Origin: Ferruginibacter paludis
GTDB taxonomy: Bacteria; Bacteroidota; Bacteroidia; Chitinophagales; Chitinophagaceae
Direction: 5' to 3'
DNA: 64,000 bases
NCBI RefSeq assembly: GCF_030409685.1
Contig: NZ_JAUFQJ010000004.1
Coordinates: forward strand, 806,001 to 870,000
The position numbers and the translations under genes were made by a program. Below, piece after piece: positions 8,780-17,551 of the stretch; position 1 is the stretch's first letter; every line of letters begins with the position of its first letter. Under the pieces are notes generated by a model. It searched no databases. It worked only from the letters and a program-made list of their open reading frames with translations, and was not told the origin of the DNA.

Positions 8780-8901
8780 TAACAGGTTAAAATTCGGAAA
8801 CAACTGCAATGCGTTTATAACACACCCCCCTCTTCTGACCTCCCTGCATTTCATCAAGTCCTGTTTTCCAAATCATAAAAAGTTAAAAAAATGATATCTC
8901 G

Positions 8902-8935
8902 CTGAATGATTGCCCCAATCATTCAGTGCTTTTTT
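8902..8935 (+). terminator. Intrinsic terminator after START-domain gene
   Basis: Perfect 11-bp stem CTGAATGATTG / CAATCATTCAG (8902-8912 and 8916-8926) with a CCC loop and a T run at 8930-8935. It overlaps the promoter of the next gene. Confidence 0.75.
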
Positions 8936-8942
8936 ATATTTG
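8910..8942 (+). promoter_or_regulatory. Promoter of the SYLF-domain gene
   Basis: TTG at 8910-8912 and TATATTTG at 8935-8942, followed by C as in many Bacteroidota promoters, with a 22-base spacer. Start of transcription would be near 8947, about 37 bases before the ATG. The promoter overlaps the preceding terminator hairpin. Confidence 0.55.
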
Positions 8943-8983
8943 CACCATACAATCTTCAGTCGTAATTTTTAACTTAACAAGAA

Positions 8984-9553
8984 ATGAAAAAAATCAGCAG
9001 GTTAATAATGGTTTTGCTTTTAATGGCAACAACCGGCAGCATAATCACAACTGCACAGGCACAAACCAAACAGGAAAAATTAGTTGCCAACAGTAAAGAA
9101 GCTAAAGCGGCTTTTATTAAATCAGATAAGCTGATGAACAGCCTGTTTAAAGACAGTTATGCTTACGCCATTTTCCCGAGCATCGGCAAAGGTGGTATGG
9201 GCATCGGCGGCGCCACCGGCAATGGTGTAGTCTATGAAAAAGGTCAAATGGTGGGTACGGCCAATATGGTGCAGGTAAGCATCGGTTTTCAATTTGGCGG
9301 ACAGGCGTACCGGGAAGTGATCTTTTTTGAAAGTGAAGAATCGCTGGATAAATTTAAAAATGATAAATTAAAATTTGCCGCCCAGGCAAGCGCTGTGGCA
9401 GTTACGGAAGGGGCCAGTGCCAATGCAAAATACCAGGAGGGTGTGATGGTATTTACGCAACAAAAAGGCGGCCTTATGTACGAAGCCTCCATTGGCGGAC
9501 AAAAATTTACTTATAAGGGGCTGGAAGAAAAAGAAGAAGAGGAAGATAATTGA
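8984..9553 (+). CDS. SYLF-domain (Ysc84-like) lipid-binding protein, exported
   Basis: Protein of 189 residues with a Sec signal (1-26, ending TTAQAQT). The rest is a single SYLF domain: ILE-like start KAAFIKSDKLMNSLFKDSYA, the glycine-rich FPSIGKGGMGIGGATGNGVV, and the later KYQEGVMVFTQQKGGLMYEASIGGQ segment. SYLF proteins bind phosphoinositides in eukaryotes; bacterial members are thought to be envelope lipid-binding proteins. The tail is very acidic (KEEEEDN). It has its own promoter and a bidirectional terminator shared with the aconitase gene. Confidence 0.9.
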   Translation: MKKISRLIMVLLLMATTGSIITTAQAQTKQEKLVANSKEAKAAFIKSDKLMNSLFKDSYAYAIFPSIGKGGMGIGGATGNGVVYEKGQMVGTANMVQVSIGFQFGGQAYREVIFFESEESLDKFKNDKLKFAAQASAVAVTEGASANAKYQEGVMVFTQQKGGLMYEASIGGQKFTYKGLEEKEEEEDN

Positions 9554-9612
9554 CATTACGATTATTTCACGAAAGGAAAAATCCAAAGCTCGCAACGCTG
9601 AAAATGCATAAA

Positions 9613-9656
9613 AAAGGGAACAAAGAATAAGCTATAATTTATTCTTTGTTCCCTTT
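9613..9656. terminator. Bidirectional terminator between convergent genes
   Basis: Perfect 18-bp arms (9613-9630 and 9639-9656; core AGGGAACAAAGAATAA) with an 8-base loop. A-rich on the left and T-rich on the right, so it can serve both the SYLF gene and aconitase. Confidence 0.85.
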
Positions 9657-9684
9657 GAATTCTTAGTTCACTTTGTGTGAAAAC

Positions 9685-11961
9685 TTATGCGTTAGCCGCT
9701 GCAAAATCTCTGCGGATGATGTTCAGTGCGCCGCCTGCTACAAACCATTCAATCTGCTGTTCGTTGTACGTATGATTTACCAGAATGGTTTCTATTGTGC
9801 CGTCAATATGGTTCAAAACCAGGTGCAACGCTTTGTTGGGTGCAAATGAAGTCAGCCCTTCAATATCAATCGTATCGTCTTCCAGTATTTTATCGTAGTC
9901 TTCCTTATTGGCAAAAGTTAGTGCCAGCATCCCCTGCTTTTTTAAATTCGTTTCGTGTATGCGTGCAAATGATTTAACCAAAACAGCCCGTACACCCAAA
10001 TGACGGGGTTCCATAGCAGCATGTTCTCTTGAAGAACCTTCTCCATAGTTTTCGTCACCCACCACGATAGTTCCTATGCCAGCAGCCTTGTAAGCCCGCT
10101 GTGTTGCAGGTACTGGTCCATATTCGCCCGTAAGCTGGTTTTTTACCGAATCTGTTTTTTCGTTGAAAAAATTCACTGCACCGATCAGCATGTTGTTGCT
10201 GATATTATCCAAATGGCCACGGAATTTTAACCACGGCCCTGCCATACTGATATGATCGGTAGTACATTTTCCTTTGGCTTTAATCAACAGTTTCAGTCCT
10301 TTCAGATCAACACCTTCCCATGCTGCAAACGGATCAAGCAACTGTAATCTTTTACTGGTTGGAGAAACAATTACCTGTACGCCGCTGCCATCTTCAGCAG
10401 GCTGCTGGTAGCCGGCATCTTCCACCGCAAAACCTTTTATGGGTAATTCAAAACCTGTCGGTGGATCCAGCTTTACTTTTTCGCCCTTATCATTGGTTAA
10501 ATAATCTGTCAGGGGGTTAAAAGAAAGGTCCCCGGCAATGGCCATTGCGGTTACCATTTCCGGACTGCCCACAAAGGCGTATGTATTGGGGTTGCCATCG
10601 GCACGTTTTGCAAAGTTGCGGTTAAAAGAATGCACGATGGTATTTTTTTCTGCCTTCTCTGCTCCTACCCTTGCCCACATACCGATACATGGACCGCAGG
10701 CGTTGGCAAAAACAGTAGCGCCTATTTTATCAAACACGCCTAAAAATCCGTCTCTTTCAATTGTATAACGCACCTGCTCACTGCCGGGTGTAATAGTAAA
10801 TTCTGAATTCAGTTTTAACCCTTTTTCGCTTACCTGTTTAGCCAGGCTAACGGCACGGCTGATGTCTTCGTAGGAAGAGTTGGTGCAACTGCCGATTAAA
10901 CCTACTTCAATTTTTGTTGGCCATCCATTCGCTGCAGCGGCTTCTTTCATCTTGGAAATCGGCGTAGCTAAATCGGGGGTAAAAGGACCATTTAAGTGTG
11001 GTTCCAATGTATCCAAATCAATTTCGATTACCTGGTCAAAATAGGCTTCAGGGTTAGCATATACCTCTGCATCACCCGTTAAATGCGCTGCAATGGCATC
11101 TGCAGCACTGGCTATGTCGGCCCTGTTGGTAGCATTCAGATATCGGCTCATGCTTGGGTCGTATCCAAACAATGAAGTAGTAGCACCCACTTCAGCACCC
11201 ATGTTACAAATGGTACCTTTTCCTGTACAACTCATGCTGGTAGCGCCTTCGCCAAAATATTCCACCACAGCGCCGGTACCACCTTTAACGGTTAATATAC
11301 CTGCCACTTTTAGGATAACATCTTTGGGAGCCGCCCAGCCACTCAGCTTGCCGATTAATTTAATACCAATAAGCTTAGGCATTTTTAATTCCCATGCCAA
11401 ACCCGCCATAACATCACAGGCATCCGCACCACCTACACCAATGGCTATCATTCCCAAACCGCCTGCATTTACTGTATGACTGTCTGTCCCAATCATCATT
11501 CCACCAGGAAAGGCATAATTTTCCAATACCACCTGGTGAATGATACCTGCACCGGGTTTCCAGAAACCGATACCATATTTATTACTTACAGAGGCGAGGA
11601 AATCATATACTTCACTGCTTTCATGCACGGCCCTGTCCAAATCTGTTTTACTGTTTTCCTTTGCTTCAATTAAATGATCGCAATGTACTGTAGAAGGCAC
11701 TGCCACTGTTGCTCTGCCACTTTGCATAAACTGTAACAATGCCATCTGGGCTGTTGCATCCTGCATTGCCACACGGTCTGGCGCAAAATCCACGTAACTC
11801 TTTCCCCGCTCGTACGCTGTGGTGGCTTCGCCCTGCCAAAGATGAGCGTACAATATTTTCTCAGTAAGTGTTAATGGTTTGCCAACCGCTTTACGGGCTG
11901 CTTCAATACGGCTGCCAAAATTGGCATACAGTTTTTTGATCATTTCAATGTCGAAGGCCAT
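9685..11961 (-). CDS. acn: Aconitate hydratase
   Basis: TCA-cycle enzyme interconverting citrate and isocitrate, 758 residues, of the mitochondrial-type class. Three cysteines that hold the [4Fe-4S] cluster are C359 ([13 protein letters not shown]) and C422/C425 ([10 protein letters not shown]). The swivel domain ends with the substrate-binding [17 protein letters not shown] segment. Start: a longer frame exists to 12087, but a -7 promoter element lies at 12052-12059 inside that extension, and [19 protein letters not shown] at 11961 is the family-like N-terminus. Monocistronic, ended by a strong bidirectional terminator. Confidence 0.97.
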   Translation of the reverse strand: MAFDIEMIKKLYANFGSRIEAARKAVGKPLTLTEKILYAHLWQGEATTAYERGKSYVDFAPDRVAMQDATAQMALLQFMQSGRATVAVPSTVHCDHLIEAKENSKTDLDRAVHESSEVYDFLASVSNKYGIGFWKPGAGIIHQVVLENYAFPGGMMIGTDSHTVNAGGLGMIAIGVGGADACDVMAGLAWELKMPKLIGIKLIGKLSGWAAPKDVILKVAGILTVKGGTGAVVEYFGEGATSMSCTGKGTICNMGAEVGATTSLFGYDPSMSRYLNATNRADIASAADAIAAHLTGDAEVYANPEAYFDQVIEIDLDTLEPHLNGPFTPDLATPISKMKEAAAANGWPTKIEVGLIGSCTNSSYEDISRAVSLAKQVSEKGLKLNSEFTITPGSEQVRYTIERDGFLGVFDKIGATVFANACGPCIGMWARVGAEKAEKNTIVHSFNRNFAKRADGNPNTYAFVGSPEMVTAMAIAGDLSFNPLTDYLTNDKGEKVKLDPPTGFELPIKGFAVEDAGYQQPAEDGSGVQVIVSPTSKRLQLLDPFAAWEGVDLKGLKLLIKAKGKCTTDHISMAGPWLKFRGHLDNISNNMLIGAVNFFNEKTDSVKNQLTGEYGPVPATQRAYKAAGIGTIVVGDENYGEGSSREHAAMEPRHLGVRAVLVKSFARIHETNLKKQGMLALTFANKEDYDKILEDDTIDIEGLTSFAPNKALHLVLNHIDGTIETILVNHTYNEQQIEWFVAGGALNIIRRDFAAANA

Positions 11962-12051
11962 GCTGATAATTTTATAATTTATTTTAAAATATACCGTTTC
12001 CTTATCATAGTAAGGTGTAGTTTTTGCTATGATAGATTTGCCGGATGGGTG

Positions 12052-12059
12052 CAAAATTA
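12052..12059 (-). promoter_or_regulatory. -7 element of the aconitase promoter
   Basis: TAATTTTG followed by C on the minus strand, about 90 bases upstream of the ATG at 11961. No convincing -33 box at the expected spacing. It supports the shorter aconitase start. Confidence 0.5.
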
Positions 12060-12129
12060 CTAAAAAGACAGTAAGCGAAGGCATCAAATTGATCCGGCTT
12101 ATTTAATTTTATTATTTTACATTAGCAGT

Positions 12130-12351
12130 ATGAACCGTTTTAAACAATTTATTGAATGGCAGGTATTTGGCGTTTGCAGCGCCATCGGCGAAAAAATGGG
12201 CATTGCTACATCCACCATTCGTAAAAATTTTATTTATATTTCGTTTCTTACCATGGGCTCACCGGTAATTATCTATTTGTTTGTTGCTTTCTGGATGAAT
12301 ATAAAACGGTACATCCTGAATGCCAGGCGAAATCCTTTAAGGTATCTATAA
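12130..12351 (+). CDS. PspC-domain small membrane protein
   Basis: A 73-residue protein matching the PspC fold: a VFGVCSAIGEKMGIATSTIR segment followed by one hydrophobic helix (FIYISFLTMGSPVIIYLFVAF) and a basic tail (KRYILNARRNP). PspC-like proteins respond to envelope stress, and in Bacteroidota the domain is often found alone like this. It lies 37 bases upstream of the first of two AraC-type genes on the same strand, so co-transcription is possible. Function is inferred only from the fold. Confidence 0.75.
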   Translation: MNRFKQFIEWQVFGVCSAIGEKMGIATSTIRKNFIYISFLTMGSPVIIYLFVAFWMNIKRYILNARRNPLRYL

Positions 12352-12388
12352 CTGAACCACTTTTTTACTGTCTAAACTTTGCTTTTTC

Positions 12389-13384
12389 ATGATTGTCTTC
12401 AACATCAATCATACAGATTATACCTTGCTGTTAAAGGATCTTGCCGCAGAGTTTGGCATTGCCTTTACTGGAGATGATTATGTTGAGTTACCTGAATCAG
12501 CCGGCAAAGGATGCATTAAAATATTAAAGCTGTTTGATGAATTACAGGTGCTGGTAGCAGACGTTACCTTCAATAAAACCCTGATCACTTCCAGGGAATA
12601 TTCTGACAGCCGCTTTTTTATATTGCATTTTGATGACGTAAATATTACCAACACTGCAAAATTGAAAGTTGACGGCGAAACATTGCTGAAGACCAACACC
12701 CGCCATGCTGTAGCGAGGCTAACAAGCAACATGTTTGTGAATACAGAAGAGCTGCCTGCCGGACTGCATATCCGCTCCATCAAAATTTTATTCAGCGAAA
12801 GCTGGCTCAAGAAATACCTGGATCTGTCACCGGAACAACCGGTATTGGAGAAATATCTTTCGCTGAAGACGGAGAGCTTTGATATAGAATCTTTGGATAC
12901 TGAATACCTGCGGCTGATGGATGATATATTTCAGGTACCGCAGCATGATCCTTTACAAAATATCTTTTTACAAAACAGGGTAACGTTGCTGATAGAACGT
13001 TTTTTTACGCGTTTACACGACAAAAGTAGTTTGCTGGAAGGGCGGTTTAGCCTCACCGATGATGAGGTACAGCGCCTGATAAAGGTGGAACAGTTACTCA
13101 TCAATAACCTGGGTGAAACGCCACCGACAATTGACGAATTTTCAAAACTTGTATCCATGAGTTCTACCAAACTTAAAAAAAGTTTTAAGGGTATTTATGG
13201 CGACAGTATTTATGCTTACTATCAAAAAGTGCGTATGCAAAAAGCACGGGAATTATTGATGAGTGGCAAATACAAGGTTAATGAAGCCGCTTCCACAATT
13301 GGCTATCAAAATACAAGCAATTTTATAATGGCATTTAAAAAACAATTTGGCATTTCGCCGGGCGAAGTGGCCGGTTTACAATAA
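12389..13384 (+). CDS. AraC-family transcriptional regulator (paralogue 1)
   Basis: Complete 331-residue regulator. Residues 1-220 form an N-terminal domain shared with the next gene but not assignable to a ligand-binding family by eye. Residues 230-330 hold the two AraC helix-turn-helix motifs (TIDEFSKLVSMSSTKLKKSF and KVNEAASTIGYQNTSNFIMA) and end FKKQFGISPGEV. It begins 37 bases after the PspC-like gene and ends 31 bases before its paralogue at 13416, so the three are probably one transcript. A TTTG-containing sequence just before its ATG is not a clean promoter. Confidence 0.92.
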   Translation: MIVFNINHTDYTLLLKDLAAEFGIAFTGDDYVELPESAGKGCIKILKLFDELQVLVADVTFNKTLITSREYSDSRFFILHFDDVNITNTAKLKVDGETLLKTNTRHAVARLTSNMFVNTEELPAGLHIRSIKILFSESWLKKYLDLSPEQPVLEKYLSLKTESFDIESLDTEYLRLMDDIFQVPQHDPLQNIFLQNRVTLLIERFFTRLHDKSSLLEGRFSLTDDEVQRLIKVEQLLINNLGETPPTIDEFSKLVSMSSTKLKKSFKGIYGDSIYAYYQKVRMQKARELLMSGKYKVNEAASTIGYQNTSNFIMAFKKQFGISPGEVAGLQ

Positions 13385-13415
13385 AAGTTATATTGCACCA
13401 TAAATAACAGCGTTT

Positions 13416-14396
13416 TTGTTCCAGTTTTCTTACAAATACAACGATCATGTGGTGTACCTGCAAAACCTTGCTGACGCTTTGGGTGTGCCCGTAATTAATA
13501 ATACTATTTGGTTACCCCCCCCAATAGGTTCGGGATACATAAAAGTGGTGGTGATGGCGAATGGTTTACAGGTGCTGATCAACGAATGCACGCTCAATAC
13601 AGACATATGTTTTTCAAGGGAAGAAACAACCATTGCAGCCTATACCATCCGGTTTGACCAGGTAAGAAATATGAAAAAACTTACCCTTGAAATAGGAGAA
13701 GATTCACTGGAAGAAAAAAATGAATTTTATTCCGGCGCTTTTTTAACCAATTCGCTGGCTACCTTAAAATATACCACCAATGCCGGGCTGGAAGACCGGT
13801 GCATCAATATTTATTTTACAGAAGAATGGTTCAACCAGTTCTCAGGTGTTAAAACCAACGACTACTTTTTTACTCAATACCTTTCATTAAAAACAGCAGC
13901 TTACACTTTTGAAGTACTGAATATTGAATACCGGGAGCTGATGGAAGAAATATTTTTTTTGCAGGAAGATCACCCTATGTACAAAACAGTTTTGCAAAAC
14001 CGGGTGATGCTGTTGCTGGAAAAGTTTTTGCGAAGCCTGTATGTAAAAATGACACCTTCAAATTCGGAAAAAGCTATTGAAGAAGCTGATATAAAAAAGT
14101 TGATGCTGGCTGAAGCTGTTTTGGTAAACGATCTCAGTACTCCACCTCCCTCCATCAGCGACCTCGCAAAAATTGCCTTGATGAGTGAAACAAAATTAAA
14201 GGCCAGTTTTAAAAAATTGTATGGCCTGAACCCATATGCCTATTATCAAAAAACCCGGATGTTTAAAGCCAGGCTGTTGATTACCAAACGCAGATTTTCT
14301 GTAAAGGAAACCGGCAGGCAGCTGGGCTTTCAGAACCTCAGTAATTTTACCATTGCTTACAAAAAGGAGTTCAATACCCTTCCCGGGAAGGAATAA
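13416..14396 (+). CDS. AraC-family transcriptional regulator (paralogue 2), TTG start
   Basis: A 326-residue tandem paralogue of the previous gene with the same two-part layout. HTH motifs are SISDLAKIALMSETKLKASF and SVKETGRQLGFQNLSNFTIA. The frame starts with TTG; this is supported because the first residues (MFQFSYKYNDHVVYLQNLA) align position by position with the ATG-started paralogue (MIVFNINHTDYTLLLKDLA). There are about 100 differences between the copies, so the duplication is old and they likely have different targets. A terminator lies about 200 bases downstream, with a candidate small RNA between. Confidence 0.9.
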   Translation: MFQFSYKYNDHVVYLQNLADALGVPVINNTIWLPPPIGSGYIKVVVMANGLQVLINECTLNTDICFSREETTIAAYTIRFDQVRNMKKLTLEIGEDSLEEKNEFYSGAFLTNSLATLKYTTNAGLEDRCINIYFTEEWFNQFSGVKTNDYFFTQYLSLKTAAYTFEVLNIEYRELMEEIFFLQEDHPMYKTVLQNRVMLLLEKFLRSLYVKMTPSNSEKAIEEADIKKLMLAEAVLVNDLSTPPPSISDLAKIALMSETKLKASFKKLYGLNPYAYYQKTRMFKARLLITKRRFSVKETGRQLGFQNLSNFTIAYKKEFNTLPGKE

Positions 14397-14468
14397 TTCC
14401 AGGCCTTAAAAAAACTTTTGCGGTTATTTTTATGTCGGATGCGGGCATGTGTGTAAATGACACAATGT

Positions 14469-14619
14469 TATCTTTGAGAAGATAAATACACAGTTTAAGT
14501 ATTTACAACCCCGTTTTTTTTTCAATTCCTATCCACTTGTAATAGTGTTACTATTACATTTAAACCACAGCTGACCTTCAATTTACAAGTTTTCGTCCCG
14601 ATGTTATCGGGATTTTTTT
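14469..14619 (+). ncRNA. Candidate small RNA in the gap after the AraC pair
   Basis: TATCTTTG at 14469-14476 is an exact TAnnTTTG -7 element, and an intrinsic terminator lies at 14596-14619, with no open frame of note between. The ~140-nt product would contain a 9-bp hairpin (14538-14546 with 14550-14558) and a competing 8-bp long-range pairing (ACTTGTAA at 14535-14542 with TTACAAGT at 14583-14590), so the two cannot form together. No -33 box is seen, and it could simply be the 3' untranslated region of the AraC transcript. No known RNA family is recognised. Confidence 0.3.
14596..14619 (+). terminator. Intrinsic terminator after the AraC pair
   Basis: Stem TCCCGAT / ATCGGGA with GTT loop (14596-14612) followed by seven T residues. 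It lies 20 bases before the end of kdsA on the other strand. Confidence 0.8.
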
Positions 14620-14638
14620 ATGCCTTGCCAAAATTGGG

Positions 14639-15460
14639 TTAGATAATCGCGGCCCTCAAACGAACCAATTTTTCCAGCAAAGGTTCCAATAAATCCAATT
14701 GCAGCATGTTGGCGCCATCGCTTTTTGCTACTGCGGGATTGGGATGTGTTTCAATAAACAATCCATCAGAACCTGTTGCTATGGCCGCTTTGGCAATGGT
14801 TTCAATTAATTCAGGATTACCTCCTGTTACGCCACCACTTTGATTAGGTTGTTGCAGGGAGTGCGTACAATCCATGATCACCGGCACATTGATTTGCTTC
14901 ATCCAGGTAATGTTCCGGTAGTCTACCACCAAATCCTGGTAACCAAAACTGTTGCCCCTTTCAATAAGCCCCACTTTATCATTCCCGGCATTGTTGATTT
15001 TTTCAACAGCAAATTTCATAGAAGGGCCATTGACAAACTGCCCTTTTTTTACATTAACTATTTTCCCGGTTTCGCCTGCGGCAATCAACAGGTCTGTTTG
15101 CCTGCAAAGAAAAGCCGGTATCTGTAAAATATCAACATAAGAAGCAGCCATGGCTGCTTCCTGGGCGGTATGAATATCTGAGGTAGTTGGAATATTAAAT
15201 TTTTCACCTGTCTTTTTCACCAGTTGCAAAGCCGCTTCATCACCGATACCTGTAAATGAACTGGCACTGGTACGGTTGGCCTTGCGGTAAGATGACTTGA
15301 AAATATAAGGGATGCCCAATCTGCGGCAGATGGTTGAAACTTTATCCGCCACTTCCATCACAAGTGCTTCATCTTCCACCACACAAGGACCGGCTATTAA
15401 AAAGAAATTATTTTGATCGTATTGCTGGCCTGCAAACAGGTCGGTTAAATATTTTTCCAT
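14639..15460 (-). CDS. kdsA: 3-deoxy-8-phosphooctulonate synthase
   Basis: KDO-8-phosphate synthase, 273 residues, condensing arabinose 5-phosphate and phosphoenolpyruvate in the lipopolysaccharide core pathway. Family motifs include NFFLIAGPCVVED near the N-terminus, the phosphate-binding FKSSYRKANRTS (about residues 55-66), DIHTAQEA, the LCRQTDLL motif and VIMDCTHSLQQPNQ with a Cys and His that may hold a metal. The start at 15460 follows a -7 element by only four bases, raising the possibility of a leaderless message. It is a single gene, convergent with the AraC pair. Confidence 0.96.
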   Translation of the reverse strand: MEKYLTDLFAGQQYDQNNFFLIAGPCVVEDEALVMEVADKVSTICRRLGIPYIFKSSYRKANRTSASSFTGIGDEAALQLVKKTGEKFNIPTTSDIHTAQEAAMAASYVDILQIPAFLCRQTDLLIAAGETGKIVNVKKGQFVNGPSMKFAVEKINNAGNDKVGLIERGNSFGYQDLVVDYRNITWMKQINVPVIMDCTHSLQQPNQSGGVTGGNPELIETIAKAAIATGSDGLFIETHPNPAVAKSDGANMLQLDLLEPLLEKLVRLRAAII

Positions 15461-15464
15461 GTGG

Positions 15465-15472
15465 CAAAATTA
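15465..15472 (-). promoter_or_regulatory. -7 element immediately upstream of kdsA
   Basis: TAATTTTG followed by CCAC and the kdsA ATG. If used, transcription would begin at or within a base or two of the start codon. No -33 box at normal spacing. Confidence 0.4.
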
Positions 15473-15611
15473 GTATTAATACTTTTCAAATTACTTTTAC
15501 AGCGTTTAACCCTGTTTTGCATAACAAACAAGCCGCATTCAGCACGAAAAACAGATTGGCCCCGATGACGTTTGGTCGTATTCAGGTTATCAATCATTAA
15601 AAGAAAAAAAT

Positions 15612-16550
15612 ATGGTAAAAGAAAAAATACTGGTGATTGGTGCCAGCGGACAAATTGGTGTTGAACTTACACTGGCATTGAGAAAAATTTATGGCAACGC
15701 CAGTGTGGTAGCCAGTGATTTAAGGGAAGAGAATGAACTGCTGAAAGGAACCGGCCCGTATGTAAGCCTGGATGTAATGAACAAGGAGATGCTGCATGTG
15801 CAGGTGATACGGCAAAATATTACGCAGATCTATTTATTAGCTGCTATTCTTTCCGCCACCGGTGAAAAAAACCCTAACCTTGCCTGGAGTTTGAATATGC
15901 AAAGCCTGTTGAATGTGCTGGACATTGCCAAGGAAGAAAAAATTCACAAAGTGTACTGGCCTAGTTCCATCGCTGTTTTTGGACCCACTTCGCCTAAAAA
16001 GAATTGTCCGCAGCAAACAGTGATTGAACCCATTACCGTATATGGTATCAGCAAATATGCCGGTGAATTCTGGTGCAACTATTACCACCAACGTTGGGGG
16101 CTTGACGTAAGAAGCATTCGCTATCCCGGCCTGATCAGTTATAAAAGTGCCCCTGGTGGTGGCACTACGGACTACGCGGTAGAGATATTTCATGATGCCC
16201 TGGAAGAAAAAAAGTACGACTGTTTTTTGCAGGAAGATACCTACCTGCCCATGATGTACATGCCCGACGCCATCAAAGCTACACTGGAACTGATGGAAGC
16301 GCCTGCAGAAAAAATAACGATCCGCACATCCTACAATATTTCAGGCATGAGTTTTTCACCAAAAGAAATTGCTGCGGAAATAAAAAAACATATTCCTGAA
16401 TTTGCTATTAGCTATAACCCGGATTACAGGCAACAAATTGCCAACAGCTGGCCGCAAAGTATCGATGACAGTGTGGCTAGAAAAGACTGGGGATGGAAAG
16501 AAGATTTCGATTTATCGGCTATGACAAAAGACATGCTTGAAAATTTATAA
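15612..16550 (+). CDS. L-threonine 3-dehydrogenase, SDR type
   Basis: NAD-dependent epimerase/dehydratase-family protein of 312 residues that closely resembles the short-chain-type threonine dehydrogenases of Bacteroidota (known from Flavobacterium frigidimaris). It oxidises L-threonine to 2-amino-3-ketobutyrate. The nucleotide loop is G10-x-x-G13-x-x-G16 (IGASGQIG), with catalytic residues around S118-S119 and Y144/K148 (YGISK). The family-specific GLISYKSAPGGGTTDYAVEI loop follows at about residues 172-191. The usual partner, 2-amino-3-ketobutyrate CoA ligase, is not in the window. Confidence 0.9.
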   Translation: MVKEKILVIGASGQIGVELTLALRKIYGNASVVASDLREENELLKGTGPYVSLDVMNKEMLHVQVIRQNITQIYLLAAILSATGEKNPNLAWSLNMQSLLNVLDIAKEEKIHKVYWPSSIAVFGPTSPKKNCPQQTVIEPITVYGISKYAGEFWCNYYHQRWGLDVRSIRYPGLISYKSAPGGGTTDYAVEIFHDALEEKKYDCFLQEDTYLPMMYMPDAIKATLELMEAPAEKITIRTSYNISGMSFSPKEIAAEIKKHIPEFAISYNPDYRQQIANSWPQSIDDSVARKDWGWKEDFDLSAMTKDMLENL

Positions 16551-16697
16551 CAGCATTACTTTTAAAAGTTTCAATATTTATGAGGGGCAACTAATGGTAA
16601 AGGATACATGATAAATAAACCCGGTTGGTAATGAATTATTTCCTGATACTTTTACCTGATTTTCATCGTCTGGTATGTTTTTAACCTAAAAAATAAG

Positions 16698-17308
16698 ATG
16701 AAAAAAGTATTGTTTGTGCTAGCTAATTCAACGTTTGCACTTGGTGCAAAAACATTTGCCCAGGAAGAAGGCTAGTTTAAACCATTTAAAGCAGAACTTT
16801 TTATCGGCTATGCTATACCGGCGGGAGGTACAGGTTCTAAGGGTGGTGCCTTATTCGCAATAGAACCCAAATATGCTGTAATGCCACAGTTAAGCCTTGG
16901 TTTATGACTGGAGATAGCGGCTACCGTGTCAGGTACAAATCTTACAAACGTTGACGCCAATACAACAGCATCTGTTAAGGCTGCCGCATCATATCTTACC
17001 ACGGGTGATTTTTATTTTAACAACAACGACTTTCGCCCGTTTTTAGGAGCAGGTGCCGGTTTATATCAAACTGCCGGCGCAGAGGTTACCCAAACAACCA
17101 CGGATGTTACTGTCGCTTCCAGGACAAAATTTGGCGGCATGGTAAGAGGTGGTTTCGAGTATAAACATTTTCGTTTGGGCCTTGAATATAATTTTATCGG
17201 AAAGATAATTGTTCCGCCAACATCAGGTACCAGCAACGATGGTTACGAAATAAAGAACGGTACGCCGGTATCAAAATGGGATTTTGCATCGGTGGTGGCA
17301 GACTGTAA
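16698..17308 (+). pseudogene. Outer-membrane beta-barrel protein gene, disrupted by two stops and a frameshift
   Basis: The frame starts at ATG 16698 with a signal peptide (MKKVLFVLANSTFALGAKTFAQ). It meets TAG at 16773-16775 and TGA at 16905-16907, each where a Trp or similar codon would fit (G-to-A changes would explain both). The frame then stays open to about 17258, where it leaves the beta-barrel pattern. Shifting by one base there gives YAGIKMGFCIGGGRL and a TAA at 17306-17308, a natural barrel ending. Visible strands such as FGGMVRGGFEYKHFRLGLEYNF show it was a small porin-like or OmpX-like barrel. It heads an array of related intact genes. Confidence 0.8.
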
Positions 17309-17500
17309 TCAACAATCAGAAAAAATGAATAAAGAGATTTGCATGCATGTACAAGTCTCTTTTAATTGTAACGATGATGATCATTTAGATAATGGCATAA
17401 GATTAAAAGCAGGTAAATGAAAGCTCCATACCCTACTCAGCAATACTCATGAACAAACCAGTGCAATCAACCGATTAATAAAAAAATAACAATATCCTTC

Positions 17501-17532
17501 TTTGGCCAACGCTCTTTACGGGCTTATCTTTA
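17501..17532 (+). promoter_or_regulatory. Promoter of the first intact beta-barrel gene
   Basis: TTTG at 17501-17504, a 20-base spacer and TATCTTTA at 17525-17532 (one mismatch from TAnnTTTG). Transcription would start about 15 bases before ATG 17552. Confidence 0.6.
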
Positions 17533-17551
17533 CATAACAAAAAACTAAACA

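Noticed and set aside
9368..9595. Minus-strand frame opposite the SYLF gene
   Set aside because: Shadow frame with an F/K-rich composition and no motif.
16926..17420. 164-residue frame read as an independent gene with GTG start
   Set aside because: It is the same frame as the upstream signal-peptide piece and loses the barrel pattern after a frameshift near 17258, so it is part of a pseudogene.
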